Origin: BM509 sp036396915
Lineage (GTDB): Bacteria; Desulfobacterota; Desulfuromonadia; Desulfuromonadales; Geopsychrobacteraceae
Direction: 5' to 3'
Length of the DNA: 7,426 nt
Assembly (NCBI GenBank): GCA_036396915.1
Contig: DASWJX010000043.1
Span: forward strand, 1-7,426
Shown here: one piece after another, positions 1 through 6,599 of the stretch
Layout of the letters: every line of letters begins with the position of its first letter
How positions within the stretch are numbered: position 1 is the first letter of the stretch
Made by a program: the position numbers and the translations under genes
The notes under the pieces: generated by a model
What the model was told of the DNA's origin: nothing
What the model saw: only the letters and a program-made list of their open reading frames with translations
Databases searched by the model: none

Positions 1-318
1 GTCCCTGACCCGCAGCGCCTTGAGCACCCGCAGCGGCGGCAGCAGACAGTCCGCCGGGCTCTCGTCGCCGTGCAACTGCACCCGGTCGAGGCGGCACTGG
101 GCGGCGACAGCGCGAATCGTCCGCGGATCTTCATTGACGAACAGGCCCACCGTCGTCACCAGCGGCGGCAAGCGCGCAATGATCTCGCGGGCCTGCTCCG
201 GACTGACGCAGCGCGGACTCTTCGCGAAAAAAACCAGGCCGAGGGCGTCGGCACCGCAGGCGACCGCCTGCAGCGCATCGTCCGGATTGGTGATGCCGCA
301 GATCTTGACCCGGATCAT
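1..318 (-). CDS. trpF: Phosphoribosylanthranilate isomerase, N-terminal part (cut by the window edge)
   Basis: TrpF converts N-(5-phosphoribosyl)anthranilate to the carboxyphenylamino-deoxyribulose phosphate (CdRP) used by TrpC. It is a cytoplasmic single-domain TIM barrel. The frame opens with ATG and runs 106 codons to the left edge, about half of the usual 200 or so residues. The first strand carries the family signature MIRVKICGIT, with the catalytic Cys at residue 7. A GLVFFAKSPR segment follows, then VGLFVNED and the RVQLHGDES strand, all in the expected order. The catalytic Asp of the family should lie in the missing half. AAGGGG, 5 nt before the ATG, supports the start and overlaps the stop codon of trpB2, only 9 nt away, so the two genes are very probably translated from one message. 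No frameshift is visible in the part seen. Confidence 0.95.
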   Translation of the reverse strand, partial: MIRVKICGITNPDDALQAVACGADALGLVFFAKSPRCVSPEQAREIIARLPPLVTTVGLFVNEDPRTIRAVAAQCRLDRVQLHGDESPADCLLPPLRVLKALRVRD

Positions 319-327
319 CGGCGCCCC

Positions 328-1683
328 TTAGCCCTCGACCTTGGGAAGACGGCCGAGCGATTCCTCGATCGCCGCGCTGGGATACGCGTAGTTGTCCAGC
401 TTTCCGGCAAAGTAGGCGTCGTAGGCTGCCATATCCATATGTCCGTGGCCCGACAGATTGAAGAGGATGGTTTTTTCCCTGCCTTCTTCCCTGGCCTGCA
501 ACGCCTCGTCGAAGGCGGCACGGATCGCGTGCGACGATTCGGGAGCGGGGATGATCCCCTCGCTCCGGGCAAACTGTACGGCGGCCTCGAAACAGCCGAT
601 CTGGCCGACGGCCTTCGCCTCGACGATGCCGGCGGCGACCAGCTGCGATACCAGCGGAGCAGCCCCATGGTAGCGCAAACCGCCGGCATGAATCCCCGGC
701 GGCATGAAATCGTGGCCCAGGGTATACATCTTGGAAATCGGCGCCAGCTTCGCCGTATCGCCGTAGTCGAAGGCATAAACCCCTTTGGTCAGGGTCGGAC
801 AGGAGATCGGCTCAACGGCCAGCAGGCGGACCTTCCGGCCGCCGGCCTTGTCGGCGACAAAGGGGAACGCCAGACCGGCAAAGTTGGAACCGCCGCCGTG
901 GCAGCCGATCACCACATCGGGGTAGTCCCCGGCCAGCTCCATCTGTTCCTTCGCCTCAAGGCCGATCACCGTCTGGTGCAGACAGACATGATTGAGCACA
1001 CTGCCGAGGCAATAACGGGTATCGTCGTGGCTCGCGGCATCCTCAACCGCTTCACTGATGGCAATCCCCAGCGAACCGTTGCTGTGCGGATCCTGCTCAA
1101 GCACCGCCCGCCCGGCGGCGGTCCGCGACGAAGGCGACGGCAGCACGTCCGCCCCCCAGAGCTGCATCATGCTTTTCCGGTAGGGCTTCTGTTCAAAAGA
1201 CACCTTGACCATGTAGACCGTACACTCCAGGTCGAACATCCGGCAGGCCAGAGCGATGGAAGAGCCCCATTGCCCGGCGCCGGTTTCGCTGGCGATCCGT
1301 CTGGTTCCGGCCCGTTTATTGTAATAGGCCTGGGGGATCGCGGTGTTCGGCTTGTGGCTGCCGGCGGGGGAAACCCCTTCGTACTTGTAATAAATTTTCG
1401 CCGGGGTAGCCAGCGCCTTCTCCAGGCGATGCGCCCGGAACAGCGGTGCGGGACGCCACTGGCGCAGGATGTCGCGCACCGGTTCGGGGATGTCGATCCA
1501 GCGTTCGCCGGACACTTCCTGCTCGATCAGCTCCATCGGGAAGAGCGGCAACAGATCGTCAGGCGTGACCGGCTGCAAGGTCCCCGGATGGATGACCGGA
1601 GCCGGCGGACTTGGCAGGTCGGCAATAATGTTGTACCACTGCCGGGGAATCCGGTCTTCGGGTAACAGTATTTTTGTCTGCAA
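328..1683 (-). CDS. trpB2: Tryptophan synthase beta chain-like protein, TrpB2 type, TTG start
   Basis: This is a PLP enzyme of 451 residues, the length of the TrpB2 family; canonical TrpB1 is about 400. Known TrpB2 enzymes join indole and serine to make tryptophan. Many act without TrpA and have been proposed to salvage indole. Visible features are the N-terminal LPEDRIPRQWYNI block typical of TrpB2, GSHKPN at 108-113 with the PLP lysine at 111, ETGAGQWG at 133-140 with the catalytic-type Glu133, the phosphate-binding GCHGGGSNF at 260-268, PESSHA at 381-386 and SGHGHMD at 411-417. All key residues look intact. The open frame extends upstream into trpC, but there is no ATG between the frame opening in trpC and residue 50. 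A TTG preceded by AAGGAG at 7 nt gives the family's usual N-terminus. It lies 25 nt after trpC and 9 nt before trpF. Whether it replaces or supplements a canonical TrpB cannot be told from this window. Confidence 0.93.
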   Translation of the reverse strand: MQTKILLPEDRIPRQWYNIIADLPSPPAPVIHPGTLQPVTPDDLLPLFPMELIEQEVSGERWIDIPEPVRDILRQWRPAPLFRAHRLEKALATPAKIYYKYEGVSPAGSHKPNTAIPQAYYNKRAGTRRIASETGAGQWGSSIALACRMFDLECTVYMVKVSFEQKPYRKSMMQLWGADVLPSPSSRTAAGRAVLEQDPHSNGSLGIAISEAVEDAASHDDTRYCLGSVLNHVCLHQTVIGLEAKEQMELAGDYPDVVIGCHGGGSNFAGLAFPFVADKAGGRKVRLLAVEPISCPTLTKGVYAFDYGDTAKLAPISKMYTLGHDFMPPGIHAGGLRYHGAAPLVSQLVAAGIVEAKAVGQIGCFEAAVQFARSEGIIPAPESSHAIRAAFDEALQAREEGREKTILFNLSGHGHMDMAAYDAYFAGKLDNYAYPSAAIEESLGRLPKVEG

Positions 1684-1690
1684 CGTCTTG

Positions 1691-1696
1691 CTCCTT
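1691..1696 (-). promoter_or_regulatory. Ribosome binding site that fixes the TTG start of trpB2
   Basis: AAGGAG reads on the minus strand in the short trpC-trpB2 gap, 7 nt before the TTG at 1683. No ATG or GTG lies nearby in this frame downstream of trpC, so this site decides the start. The strong site paired with a weak start codon suggests TrpB2 has its own translation initiation and does not rely on coupling to trpC. Confidence 0.8.
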
Positions 1697-1708
1697 ATTG
1701 TTCCTATA

Positions 1709-2485
1709 TTAAAGCAAACTGCGTAATTTTGCTTCAATATCATCCTCACGCATCAAACTTTCGCCGATCAGAAAGGCCCCGGCGCCGGCGGCCTGCAGCC
1801 GCTCGATATCGGCGCGGCTGTGAATGCCGCTCTCGGAAACCGCCAGCTGATGCCGCGGAATCCGGCCCGCCAGATGTTCGGTGATCGACAGATCGGTGAT
1901 GAAGGTTTTCAGGTTGCGGTTATTGACGCCGATCAGATCGACCGGGATTTTCAGGGCACGTTCCAGCTCCTGCTGGTCGTGCACTTCCAGCAGGGTATCG
2001 AGCTGCAGGTCCGCGGCCAGCGCCGCCAGTTCCGCCAAAAGGCCGTCATCGAGGGCGGCGGCGATCAGCAGAATCGCATCGGCGCCGGCAACCCGTGACT
2101 GATAGACCTGATAGGGATCGATGATGAAATCCTTGCGCAACAGCGGCAGCTCCACCACCTCCCGGATTTGGGTCAGGTAATCGAGAGAACCGAAAAAATA
2201 CTGCTCGTCGGTCAGCACCGAAAGACAGGCGGCTCCCGCGGCCTGATAACTGCGCGCAATGGCCAGCGGATCGAAATCGGCGCGGATGATCCCCTTGGAA
2301 GGGGAGCCCTTTTTCACTTCGGCGATAATCGCGGTATCGTTCAGCGAGCGACTGCGCAGGGCTTCGGCGAAACCGCGGCTCGCTTGACAATCCGGCAGCT
2401 GCCGCTGCAGTTCGGCCAGGGGCAAGCGCGCCCGGTCCGCTGCGACTTCTTCAAGCTTGGTCTGCAGTATCCGATCCAGAATCAT
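1709..2485 (-). CDS. trpC: Indole-3-glycerol phosphate synthase
   Basis: TrpC closes the indole ring, turning CdRP into indole-3-glycerol phosphate with loss of CO2 and water. It is a cytoplasmic TIM barrel of 258 residues, the usual size for a single-function enzyme, so there is no TrpF fusion. Motifs in barrel order are AEVKKGSPSKG at 55-65 with the catalytic-loop lysines, LTDEQYFFGS at 91-100, LRKDFI at 116-121 with the catalytic Lys118, LLEVHD at 165-170 with Glu167, GVNNRNL at 186-192, SESGI at 217-221 and the phosphate-binding LIGESLM at 239-245. The ATG overlaps the trpD stop in an ATGA junction, which is typical of translational coupling. An AAGGA stretch about 10 nt upstream lies within the end of trpD. 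The start matches the usual MILDRIL-type N-terminus. Confidence 0.97.
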   Translation of the reverse strand: MILDRILQTKLEEVAADRARLPLAELQRQLPDCQASRGFAEALRSRSLNDTAIIAEVKKGSPSKGIIRADFDPLAIARSYQAAGAACLSVLTDEQYFFGSLDYLTQIREVVELPLLRKDFIIDPYQVYQSRVAGADAILLIAAALDDGLLAELAALAADLQLDTLLEVHDQQELERALKIPVDLIGVNNRNLKTFITDLSITEHLAGRIPRHQLAVSESGIHSRADIERLQAAGAGAFLIGESLMREDDIEAKLRSLL

Positions 2486-3531
2486 GCGTTGGTCATCCTT
2501 ACCAGTGCCTCCAGTTTGGCCAGGGCATGGCCCTCGTCAAGGACAGCCCGGATCTGCTCGATCCCCTCGGTGATCGACTGCGCCTGGCCGGCGGCCAACA
2601 GCGCATAGGCGCCGTTGAGGACCACGACATCCCGTTTCGGGCCCGGCTCTCCGGAGAGGACGGCACGCACGATAGCGGCATTGCGCTCGGCGTCTCCGCC
2701 CTGCAGATCGGCCAGCGCGCAACGCTGCAGACCGAACTGTTCCGGCGTAATGGTCTGCAGCTCCACGCTGCCGTCGGAAATTTCCGCCACCAGGGTCGGC
2801 CCGGACAGGGTGATCTCGTCCATGCCGTCGCTGCCATGGACCACAAAGCCGCGCTTGCAGCCGAGTCCCGCCAGCACCTGCGCCAGCGGTGCGACCAGAT
2901 CTTCCCGATAAACCCCGAGCACCTGCCGGTCGGCGCCGGCCGGATTGGTCAGCGGCCCGAGGATATTGAAAATGGTCCGGATGCCGATCTCCTTGCGCGG
3001 TCCGATGGCGTATTTCATGGCGCCGTGCAGCGCCGGCGCAAACAGAAAGCCGACCCCGATCTCGGTCACGCACTGCGCCACCTTCTCGGCGGGCAGGTCG
3101 AGATTGACCCCGAGCTTTTCCAGGACATCGGCACTGCCGCAGGCCGAAGAGATGCTGCGGTTGCCATGCTTGGCCACCTTGACGCCGCAGGCCGCGACCG
3201 CCAGCGCCACAGTCGTCGAGATATTGAAGCTGCGGGTGCCGCTGCCGCCGGTTCCGCAGGTGTCGACGATCGTCTCCCGCTCGACATTGATCTCGTCGCG
3301 ATCAAGATCGACCACCGGACCGACCCGGATCGGGGTCGCCCGGGCTCGCATCACCCGGGCGGCGCCGGTAATCTCGGCCACCGTCTCCCCCTTCATCCGC
3401 AGGGCGGTGATAAACGCGCCGATCTGGGCCGGGGTCGCTTCCCCGCCCATGATCTGGTCCATCACCTCGATCATCTCCGCTTCGGTCAAATCCCGGCGTT
3501 CGACCAGCTTGGCAATCGCTTGTTTGATCAT
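2482..3531 (-). CDS. trpD: Anthranilate phosphoribosyltransferase
   Basis: TrpD transfers phosphoribose from PRPP to anthranilate, the second step of the pathway. The 349-residue length is normal for a stand-alone enzyme; there is no TrpG fusion. An N-terminal helical domain (about 1-70) is followed by the PRPP-binding loop GTGGSGTRSFNIST at 93-106, the KHGNRSISSACGSADVLE block at 121-138, IGIRTIFNILGPLTNPA at 182-198, and VVHGSDGMDEIT at 230-241, which supplies the acidic metal-binding pair. The glycine loop has Ser where many relatives have Asp (GTGGDG); both forms occur in the family as far as I recall. The start has GGAG about 6 nt upstream, overlapping the trpG stop codon 9 nt away. The 3' end overlaps trpC by 4 nt. 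Confidence 0.97.
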   Translation of the reverse strand: MIKQAIAKLVERRDLTEAEMIEVMDQIMGGEATPAQIGAFITALRMKGETVAEITGAARVMRARATPIRVGPVVDLDRDEINVERETIVDTCGTGGSGTRSFNISTTVALAVAACGVKVAKHGNRSISSACGSADVLEKLGVNLDLPAEKVAQCVTEIGVGFLFAPALHGAMKYAIGPRKEIGIRTIFNILGPLTNPAGADRQVLGVYREDLVAPLAQVLAGLGCKRGFVVHGSDGMDEITLSGPTLVAEISDGSVELQTITPEQFGLQRCALADLQGGDAERNAAIVRAVLSGEPGPKRDVVVLNGAYALLAAGQAQSITEGIEQIRAVLDEGHALAKLEALVRMTNA

Positions 3532-3540
3532 GGCAGGCTC

Positions 3541-4107
3541 CTAAGAGAGTTCCAGAAAATTTTTCAACAGGTTCATCCCCTCGCTGGTGAGGATCGATTC
3601 GGGATGGAACTGCACCCCCCAGACCGGCAGCTGCCGGTGCTCAAGCCCCATGATGACACCGTCGTCGGTCCAGGCGGTCACACGCAAGCAGTCCGGAAAG
3701 CTCTGCCGTTCGGCGATCAGGGAATGGTAGCGGGTCGCCACGAACGGGCTGGGAAGCCCCTGGAAAATCCCGCTGCCGTCGTGCTCGATCATGCTGGTCT
3801 TGCCGTGCATCAACTGCTCGGCACGCACCACCTTGCCGCCGAAGGCCGCGGCAATCGCCTGATGCCCCAGACAGATGCCGAGGATCGGGATGCGACCGGC
3901 AAAGCGCCTGATCGCGGCCAGGGAGATACCGGCTTCGGCGGGCGTGCAGGGACCGGGAGAGATCACCAGGTATCGCGGATTGATCCGTTCGATATCATCC
4001 GGCGTCAACTTGTCGTTGCGCAGCACCTCCACCTGCTGGCCCAGCTCCATGAAATACTGGACCAGATTGTAGGTGAAGGAATCGTAGTTATCGATCATCA
4101 GCAGCAT
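3541..4107 (-). CDS. trpG: Anthranilate synthase glutamine amidotransferase subunit (component II)
   Basis: TrpG is a class I glutamine amidotransferase that releases ammonia from glutamine and passes it to TrpE for anthranilate synthesis. It has 188 residues, a single domain. The N-terminal MIDNYDSFTYNLVQY segment is characteristic. PGPCTP at 51-56 forms the oxyanion region. The nucleophile is Cys79 in GICLGHQ (77-83), and the His168/Glu170 pair lies in VQFHPESILT (165-174). A very similar protein, PabA, serves folate synthesis, and some bacteria share one subunit for both. The position between trpE and trpD favours TrpG but does not rule out a dual role. The ATG lies 11 nt after the trpE stop, and AAGG overlapping that stop serves as the ribosome binding site. 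Confidence 0.96.
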   Translation of the reverse strand: MLLMIDNYDSFTYNLVQYFMELGQQVEVLRNDKLTPDDIERINPRYLVISPGPCTPAEAGISLAAIRRFAGRIPILGICLGHQAIAAAFGGKVVRAEQLMHGKTSMIEHDGSGIFQGLPSPFVATRYHSLIAERQSFPDCLRVTAWTDDGVIMGLEHRQLPVWGVQFHPESILTSEGMNLLKNFLELS

Positions 4108-4118
4108 AGTGTTCTACC

Positions 4119-5600
4119 TTATTCCAGTCCGCGGTTGGCCATTTCGATGGCTCTTTTGACGCCGCGGGCCTTGTTCAGCGTCTCCTGATATTCCATCTCG
4201 GGATCGCTGTCGGCGACGATGCCGGCGCCGGCCTGCAGATGCACCCGGTTGCCCTCCACCACCAGGGTGCGGATGGCGATGGCCAGATCCATGTTGCCGT
4301 TGTAGGAGAAGTAGCCCACCGCGCCGCCGTAGACCTCGCGGCGGCTCGGCTCCAGTTCGTCGATGATCTCCATGGCCCGGATTTTCGGTGACCCCGAGAG
4401 GGTCCCGGCGGGGAACGCCGCACGAAAGACATCGAAGGCATCGAGCCCCGGCCGCAGCCGGCCGCGCACATTGGAAACGATATGCATGACGTGCGAGTAG
4501 CGTTCGATGACCATCAGTTCGCTGACTTCGACACTGCCGCCGACGGCCACCCGGCCGACATCGTTACGCCCCAGATCGACCAGCATGATGTGCTCGGCCC
4601 GCTCCTTGGGATCGGCCAGCAGATCCTGCTCCAGCCGGCGGTCCTCTTCCGCGCCCGCGCCGCGCGGGCGGGTGCCGGCGATCGGCCGGACATCGACCCG
4701 CTGCCCCTCCTTGCGGACCAGTACCTCGGGCGAGGCGCCGACCACCCGGGTTTCGCCGAACCGGAGAAAGAACATGTAGGGGGAAGGATTGATGGTGCGC
4801 AACGCCCGATAGATATCGAACGGGTCGGCCTGCAGCGCGCCGGAAAAACGTTGCGAGATGACCACCTGGAAGACGTCGCCGGCACGGATATATTCCTTGC
4901 AGCGCTCCACCGCCGCCTTGAAATCCTCACGGCTGAAATTGGCCTGCAGCGGCTGCTCGGCATCCTTCGCCGACTTGGCCGGCGGCGGATCGAGCGGCTG
5001 TCTCAGCTGGCCGATCAGCTCATCGATGCGCTGCCGGCCGCGCCGGTAGGCCAGGACCGGATCTTCATCCGGCCGCAGATGGACATTGCAGACCACCTTG
5101 ATTTTCTGCCGCATGTTGTCGAAGATCAGCAGCCCCTCGGTCAGCAGAAAACAGGCGTCCCAGGAGCCGATCTGCCGCGGGTTGTGGTCCGGAAGCTCTT
5201 CAACGAAGCGCACCATGTCGTAGCCGAGATAGCCGACCGCACCGCCGAAAAAGCGGGGCAGCCCGTCAATATCCACCGGCCGGTACGCCGCCATCAGCTC
5301 CCTAAGGGTCGCCAGGGGATCAGCAACCTCGCCGCTGGCTTCGATCCGGCCGTCCGCCACAACTTCGTAATACCGATCACGGCTGCGAAAAACCCGGGCC
5401 GGGCCGCTGCCGAGAAACGAATAGCGCGCCCACTTCTCGCCGCCTTCGATCGATTCGAGAAGAAACGAGGTCGCCCCGTCGTCGATCTTGCGAAACGCGG
5501 AAACCGGGGTTTCCATATCCGCCAGGATCTCGCGATAGACGGGGATCAGATTCCCCTGCGCGCTGAGCTGGCAAAATTCGCTTTCTGTCGGAAAATACAT
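4119..5600 (-). CDS. trpE: Anthranilate synthase chorismate-binding subunit (component I)
   Basis: TrpE makes anthranilate from chorismate with ammonia supplied by TrpG, the committed step to tryptophan. I place the start at 5600, giving 493 residues. This N-terminus (MYFPTESEF, then GNLIPVYREIL at 16-26) matches the family. The longer frame from 5633 adds 11 unusual residues, lacks a ribosome binding site, and overlaps the likely -10 box. Trp feedback residues look intact: LLES at 47-50 and NPSPYMFF at 271-278. Catalytic-domain motifs are PIAGTRPRG at 306-314, DLGRNDVGRV at 342-351, YSHVMHIVSNVRG at 368-380 with His370, GTLSGSPK at 399-406, and QAGAGIVADSDPEMEYQET at 456-474, which holds the Mg-binding glutamates. 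The enzyme is therefore expected to be active and inhibited by tryptophan. It is the first gene of the operon. The residues between the two domains (about 200-220) are poorly conserved linker. Confidence 0.97.
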   Translation of the reverse strand: MYFPTESEFCQLSAQGNLIPVYREILADMETPVSAFRKIDDGATSFLLESIEGGEKWARYSFLGSGPARVFRSRDRYYEVVADGRIEASGEVADPLATLRELMAAYRPVDIDGLPRFFGGAVGYLGYDMVRFVEELPDHNPRQIGSWDACFLLTEGLLIFDNMRQKIKVVCNVHLRPDEDPVLAYRRGRQRIDELIGQLRQPLDPPPAKSAKDAEQPLQANFSREDFKAAVERCKEYIRAGDVFQVVISQRFSGALQADPFDIYRALRTINPSPYMFFLRFGETRVVGASPEVLVRKEGQRVDVRPIAGTRPRGAGAEEDRRLEQDLLADPKERAEHIMLVDLGRNDVGRVAVGGSVEVSELMVIERYSHVMHIVSNVRGRLRPGLDAFDVFRAAFPAGTLSGSPKIRAMEIIDELEPSRREVYGGAVGYFSYNGNMDLAIAIRTLVVEGNRVHLQAGAGIVADSDPEMEYQETLNKARGVKRAIEMANRGLE

Positions 5601-5607
5601 GGGAAAT

Positions 5608-5613
5608 CTTTCC
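5608..5613 (-). promoter_or_regulatory. Ribosome binding site supporting the trpE start at 5600
   Basis: GGAAAG on the minus strand lies 7 nt before the ATG at 5600. The in-frame ATG further upstream at 5633 has no purine-rich site at a suitable distance, so this site favours the shorter TrpE. The match to the anti-Shine-Dalgarno sequence is moderate. Confidence 0.55.
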
Positions 5614-5628
5614 AGTGCAAAATAGAGT

Positions 5629-5658
5629 TTCATACCATTTCAGACCGATTAAAGTCAA
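5629..5658 (-). promoter_or_regulatory. Likely sigma70-type promoter of the trp operon
   Basis: On the minus strand TTGACT (5658-5653) is separated by 18 nt from TATGAA (5634-5629). The -35 box matches the consensus at 5 of 6 positions and the -10 box at 4 of 6. It lies in the most AT-rich part of the tpx-trpE gap. Transcription would begin near 5622, leaving a leader of about 20 nt before the trpE start, too short for classic attenuation. I see no clear operator palindrome around it. This is a by-eye prediction. Confidence 0.45.
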
Positions 5659-5772
5659 GTTTGACGCTTTCGTATTGTCGCTTAGCGCCACCCGCCGCGA
5701 TCCGGTGAGCAGGACCCTTTTAATACAGGTCGAGCGCGACCAGCGCTTTCGGCCGCACCATGAGCCCAAACC

Positions 5773-5811
5773 GGCAACGGCCCCTGAACGAAGAGTTCAG
5801 GGGCCGTTGCC
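5773..5811 (-). terminator. Perfect 17-bp hairpin after tpx, probable terminator
   Basis: Two perfect 17-nt inverted arms (5773-5789 and 5795-5811, GGCAACGGCC at the outer end) flank a 5-nt loop, beginning 25 nt after the tpx stop. It lies upstream of the predicted trp promoter, so it most likely ends the tpx transcript. The stretch following it on the minus strand (GGTTTGGGC) is not a proper T-run, so it is not a textbook Rho-independent terminator. It could instead protect the mRNA 3' end or pause RNA polymerase. Confidence 0.6.
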
Positions 5812-5836
5812 TTGGTCGTTACGGTTTTGCAAGGGA

Positions 5837-6361
5837 TCAGAGCAGTCTTTTCACCGCCTCCTGAGCCGCAACGTAATCCGGCTCGGCGGTGACTTCGGAG
5901 CAGACTTCGACGTAGGCGACCCGGTCGTTCTGGTCGATGACGTAAACCGCCCGCGCCAGCAGTTTCAGGTCCTTCAGCAGCAGGCCGTACTGCAGCCCGA
6001 ACGAACGTTCCTGGTAATCGGAGAGGGTCTGCACCTTGTCGATTCCGGCGTTGCCGCACCAGCGCTTCTGGGCAAAGGGCAGATCGACGCTGATGGTGCA
6101 GACGACCACCGAATCGGGCAGATTGGCGGCATCCTGATTGAAATGACGGGTCATGGCATCGCAGACCGGGGTGTCGAGCGACGGCACCACGGTAATCAAA
6201 CGGACCTTGCCGGCAGAACTGGCCAGGGTCACCGGCTGCAAACCGTTGTCGACCACTTGAAAAGCGGGGGCGGCGTCGCCGACCTTGATCTCGGGGCCCA
6301 ACAGCGTTGCCGGCTTGCCCTTGAAAAGCACTGCGCCTTCACGTTCCAGATTGTCACTCAT
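5837..6361 (-). CDS. tpx: Thiol peroxidase (Tpx-type atypical 2-Cys peroxiredoxin)
   Basis: Tpx reduces hydrogen peroxide and alkyl hydroperoxides using electrons from thioredoxin. The protein has 174 residues, slightly longer than E. coli Tpx (168). The peroxidatic site PSLDTPVC spans 60-67 with Cys67 and Thr64. The resolving cysteine is Cys102 in FAQKRWCG, which fits an intramolecular disulfide. The conserved active-site arginine is probably Arg137, and TRHFN follows the peroxidatic site as expected. The family end-piece EPDYVAA is at 160-166. There are two further cysteines: Cys88 in VVVCTISVDLPFA, a position where Tpx often has Cys, and Cys154 in YVEVCSEVT, which I do not recall as conserved. 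No signal peptide is visible, so it is expected to be cytoplasmic; some relatives are periplasmic. GGGAGGG, 7 nt before the ATG, is a strong ribosome binding site. It has its own promoter and hairpin, so it appears monocistronic. Confidence 0.95.
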   Translation of the reverse strand: MSDNLEREGAVLFKGKPATLLGPEIKVGDAAPAFQVVDNGLQPVTLASSAGKVRLITVVPSLDTPVCDAMTRHFNQDAANLPDSVVVCTISVDLPFAQKRWCGNAGIDKVQTLSDYQERSFGLQYGLLLKDLKLLARAVYVIDQNDRVAYVEVCSEVTAEPDYVAAQEAVKRLL

Positions 6362-6408
6362 GGATATACCCTCCCGTGTTGAATTTATTGCTGACGGATT
6401 TGGTTATA

Positions 6409-6436
6409 ATTCTATCCTGCCACGAAAATCTGTCAA
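6409..6436 (-). promoter_or_regulatory. Sigma70-type promoter of tpx
   Basis: A perfect TTGACA -35 box (6436-6431) is spaced 16 nt from TAGAAT (6414-6409), which matches the -10 consensus at 5 of 6 positions. It lies just downstream, in the direction of transcription, of the palindromic terminator after usp. This fits tpx being an independent unit with a leader of about 40 nt. I see no clear OxyR or PerR site by eye. Confidence 0.7.
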
Positions 6437-6467
6437 ACCAAATAATAGCAGATCAATTTTATTGTGC

Positions 6468-6520
6468 TTGCAGCAAAATACCCCGCCCGCCGATGCGGCG
6501 GGCGGGGCATTTTGCTGCAA
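6468..6520 (-). terminator. 53-bp near-perfect palindrome, terminator after the usp gene
   Basis: The core stem is 12 bp of pure G/C (6481-6492 with 6496-6507) around a 3-nt loop. One A/C mismatch follows, then a further 12 bp of outer arms (6468-6479 with 6509-6520) ending in AAAAT/ATTTT. On either strand the GC stem is followed by a short T-run (ATTTT), so it can act in both directions. It lies about 80 nt after the usp stop and before the tpx promoter, so its main role is probably to end the usp message and insulate tpx. Confidence 0.8.
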
Positions 6521-6599
6521 CTGCGGAAAAACCGGAGCCGGGAGGCTGGCGAACGATCCGGGATCCTGCTGCAATTTCGGCTGCTTCGGCCCGTATCGC

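Noticed and set aside
70..1665. A 531-codon open frame on the plus strand opposite trpF/trpB2
   Set aside because: It is the antisense shadow of genes with intact motifs on the minus strand. The translation has no recognisable domain, and long antisense frames are common in GC-rich coding DNA.
2527..4188. A 553-codon open frame on the plus strand opposite trpD/trpG
   Set aside because: Same reason: it runs across two well-defined minus-strand genes and its translation is low-complexity in His, Gly, Asp and Arg, typical of a shadow frame.
5601..5633. An upstream ATG that would extend TrpE by 11 residues
   Set aside because: There is no ribosome binding site before it, it overlaps the likely -10 box, and TrpE relatives begin at the later Met.
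4482..5708. A 408-codon open frame on the plus strand opposite trpE
   Set aside because: Antisense to a complete trpE, without a recognisable domain.
5720..5761. A 13-codon ORF (MVRPKALVALDLY) upstream of trpE as a possible leader peptide
   Set aside because: It has no Trp codon, no ribosome binding site and no following terminator/antiterminator pair. An overlapping frame from a TTG at 5769 has two separated Trp codons, but no start signal either.
6521..6599. A second terminator-like hairpin after usp (AGCC-TCCC-GGCT, then TTTTT a few bases on)
   Set aside because: The stem is only 4 bp and the T-run is offset. The adjacent 53-bp palindrome explains termination much better.
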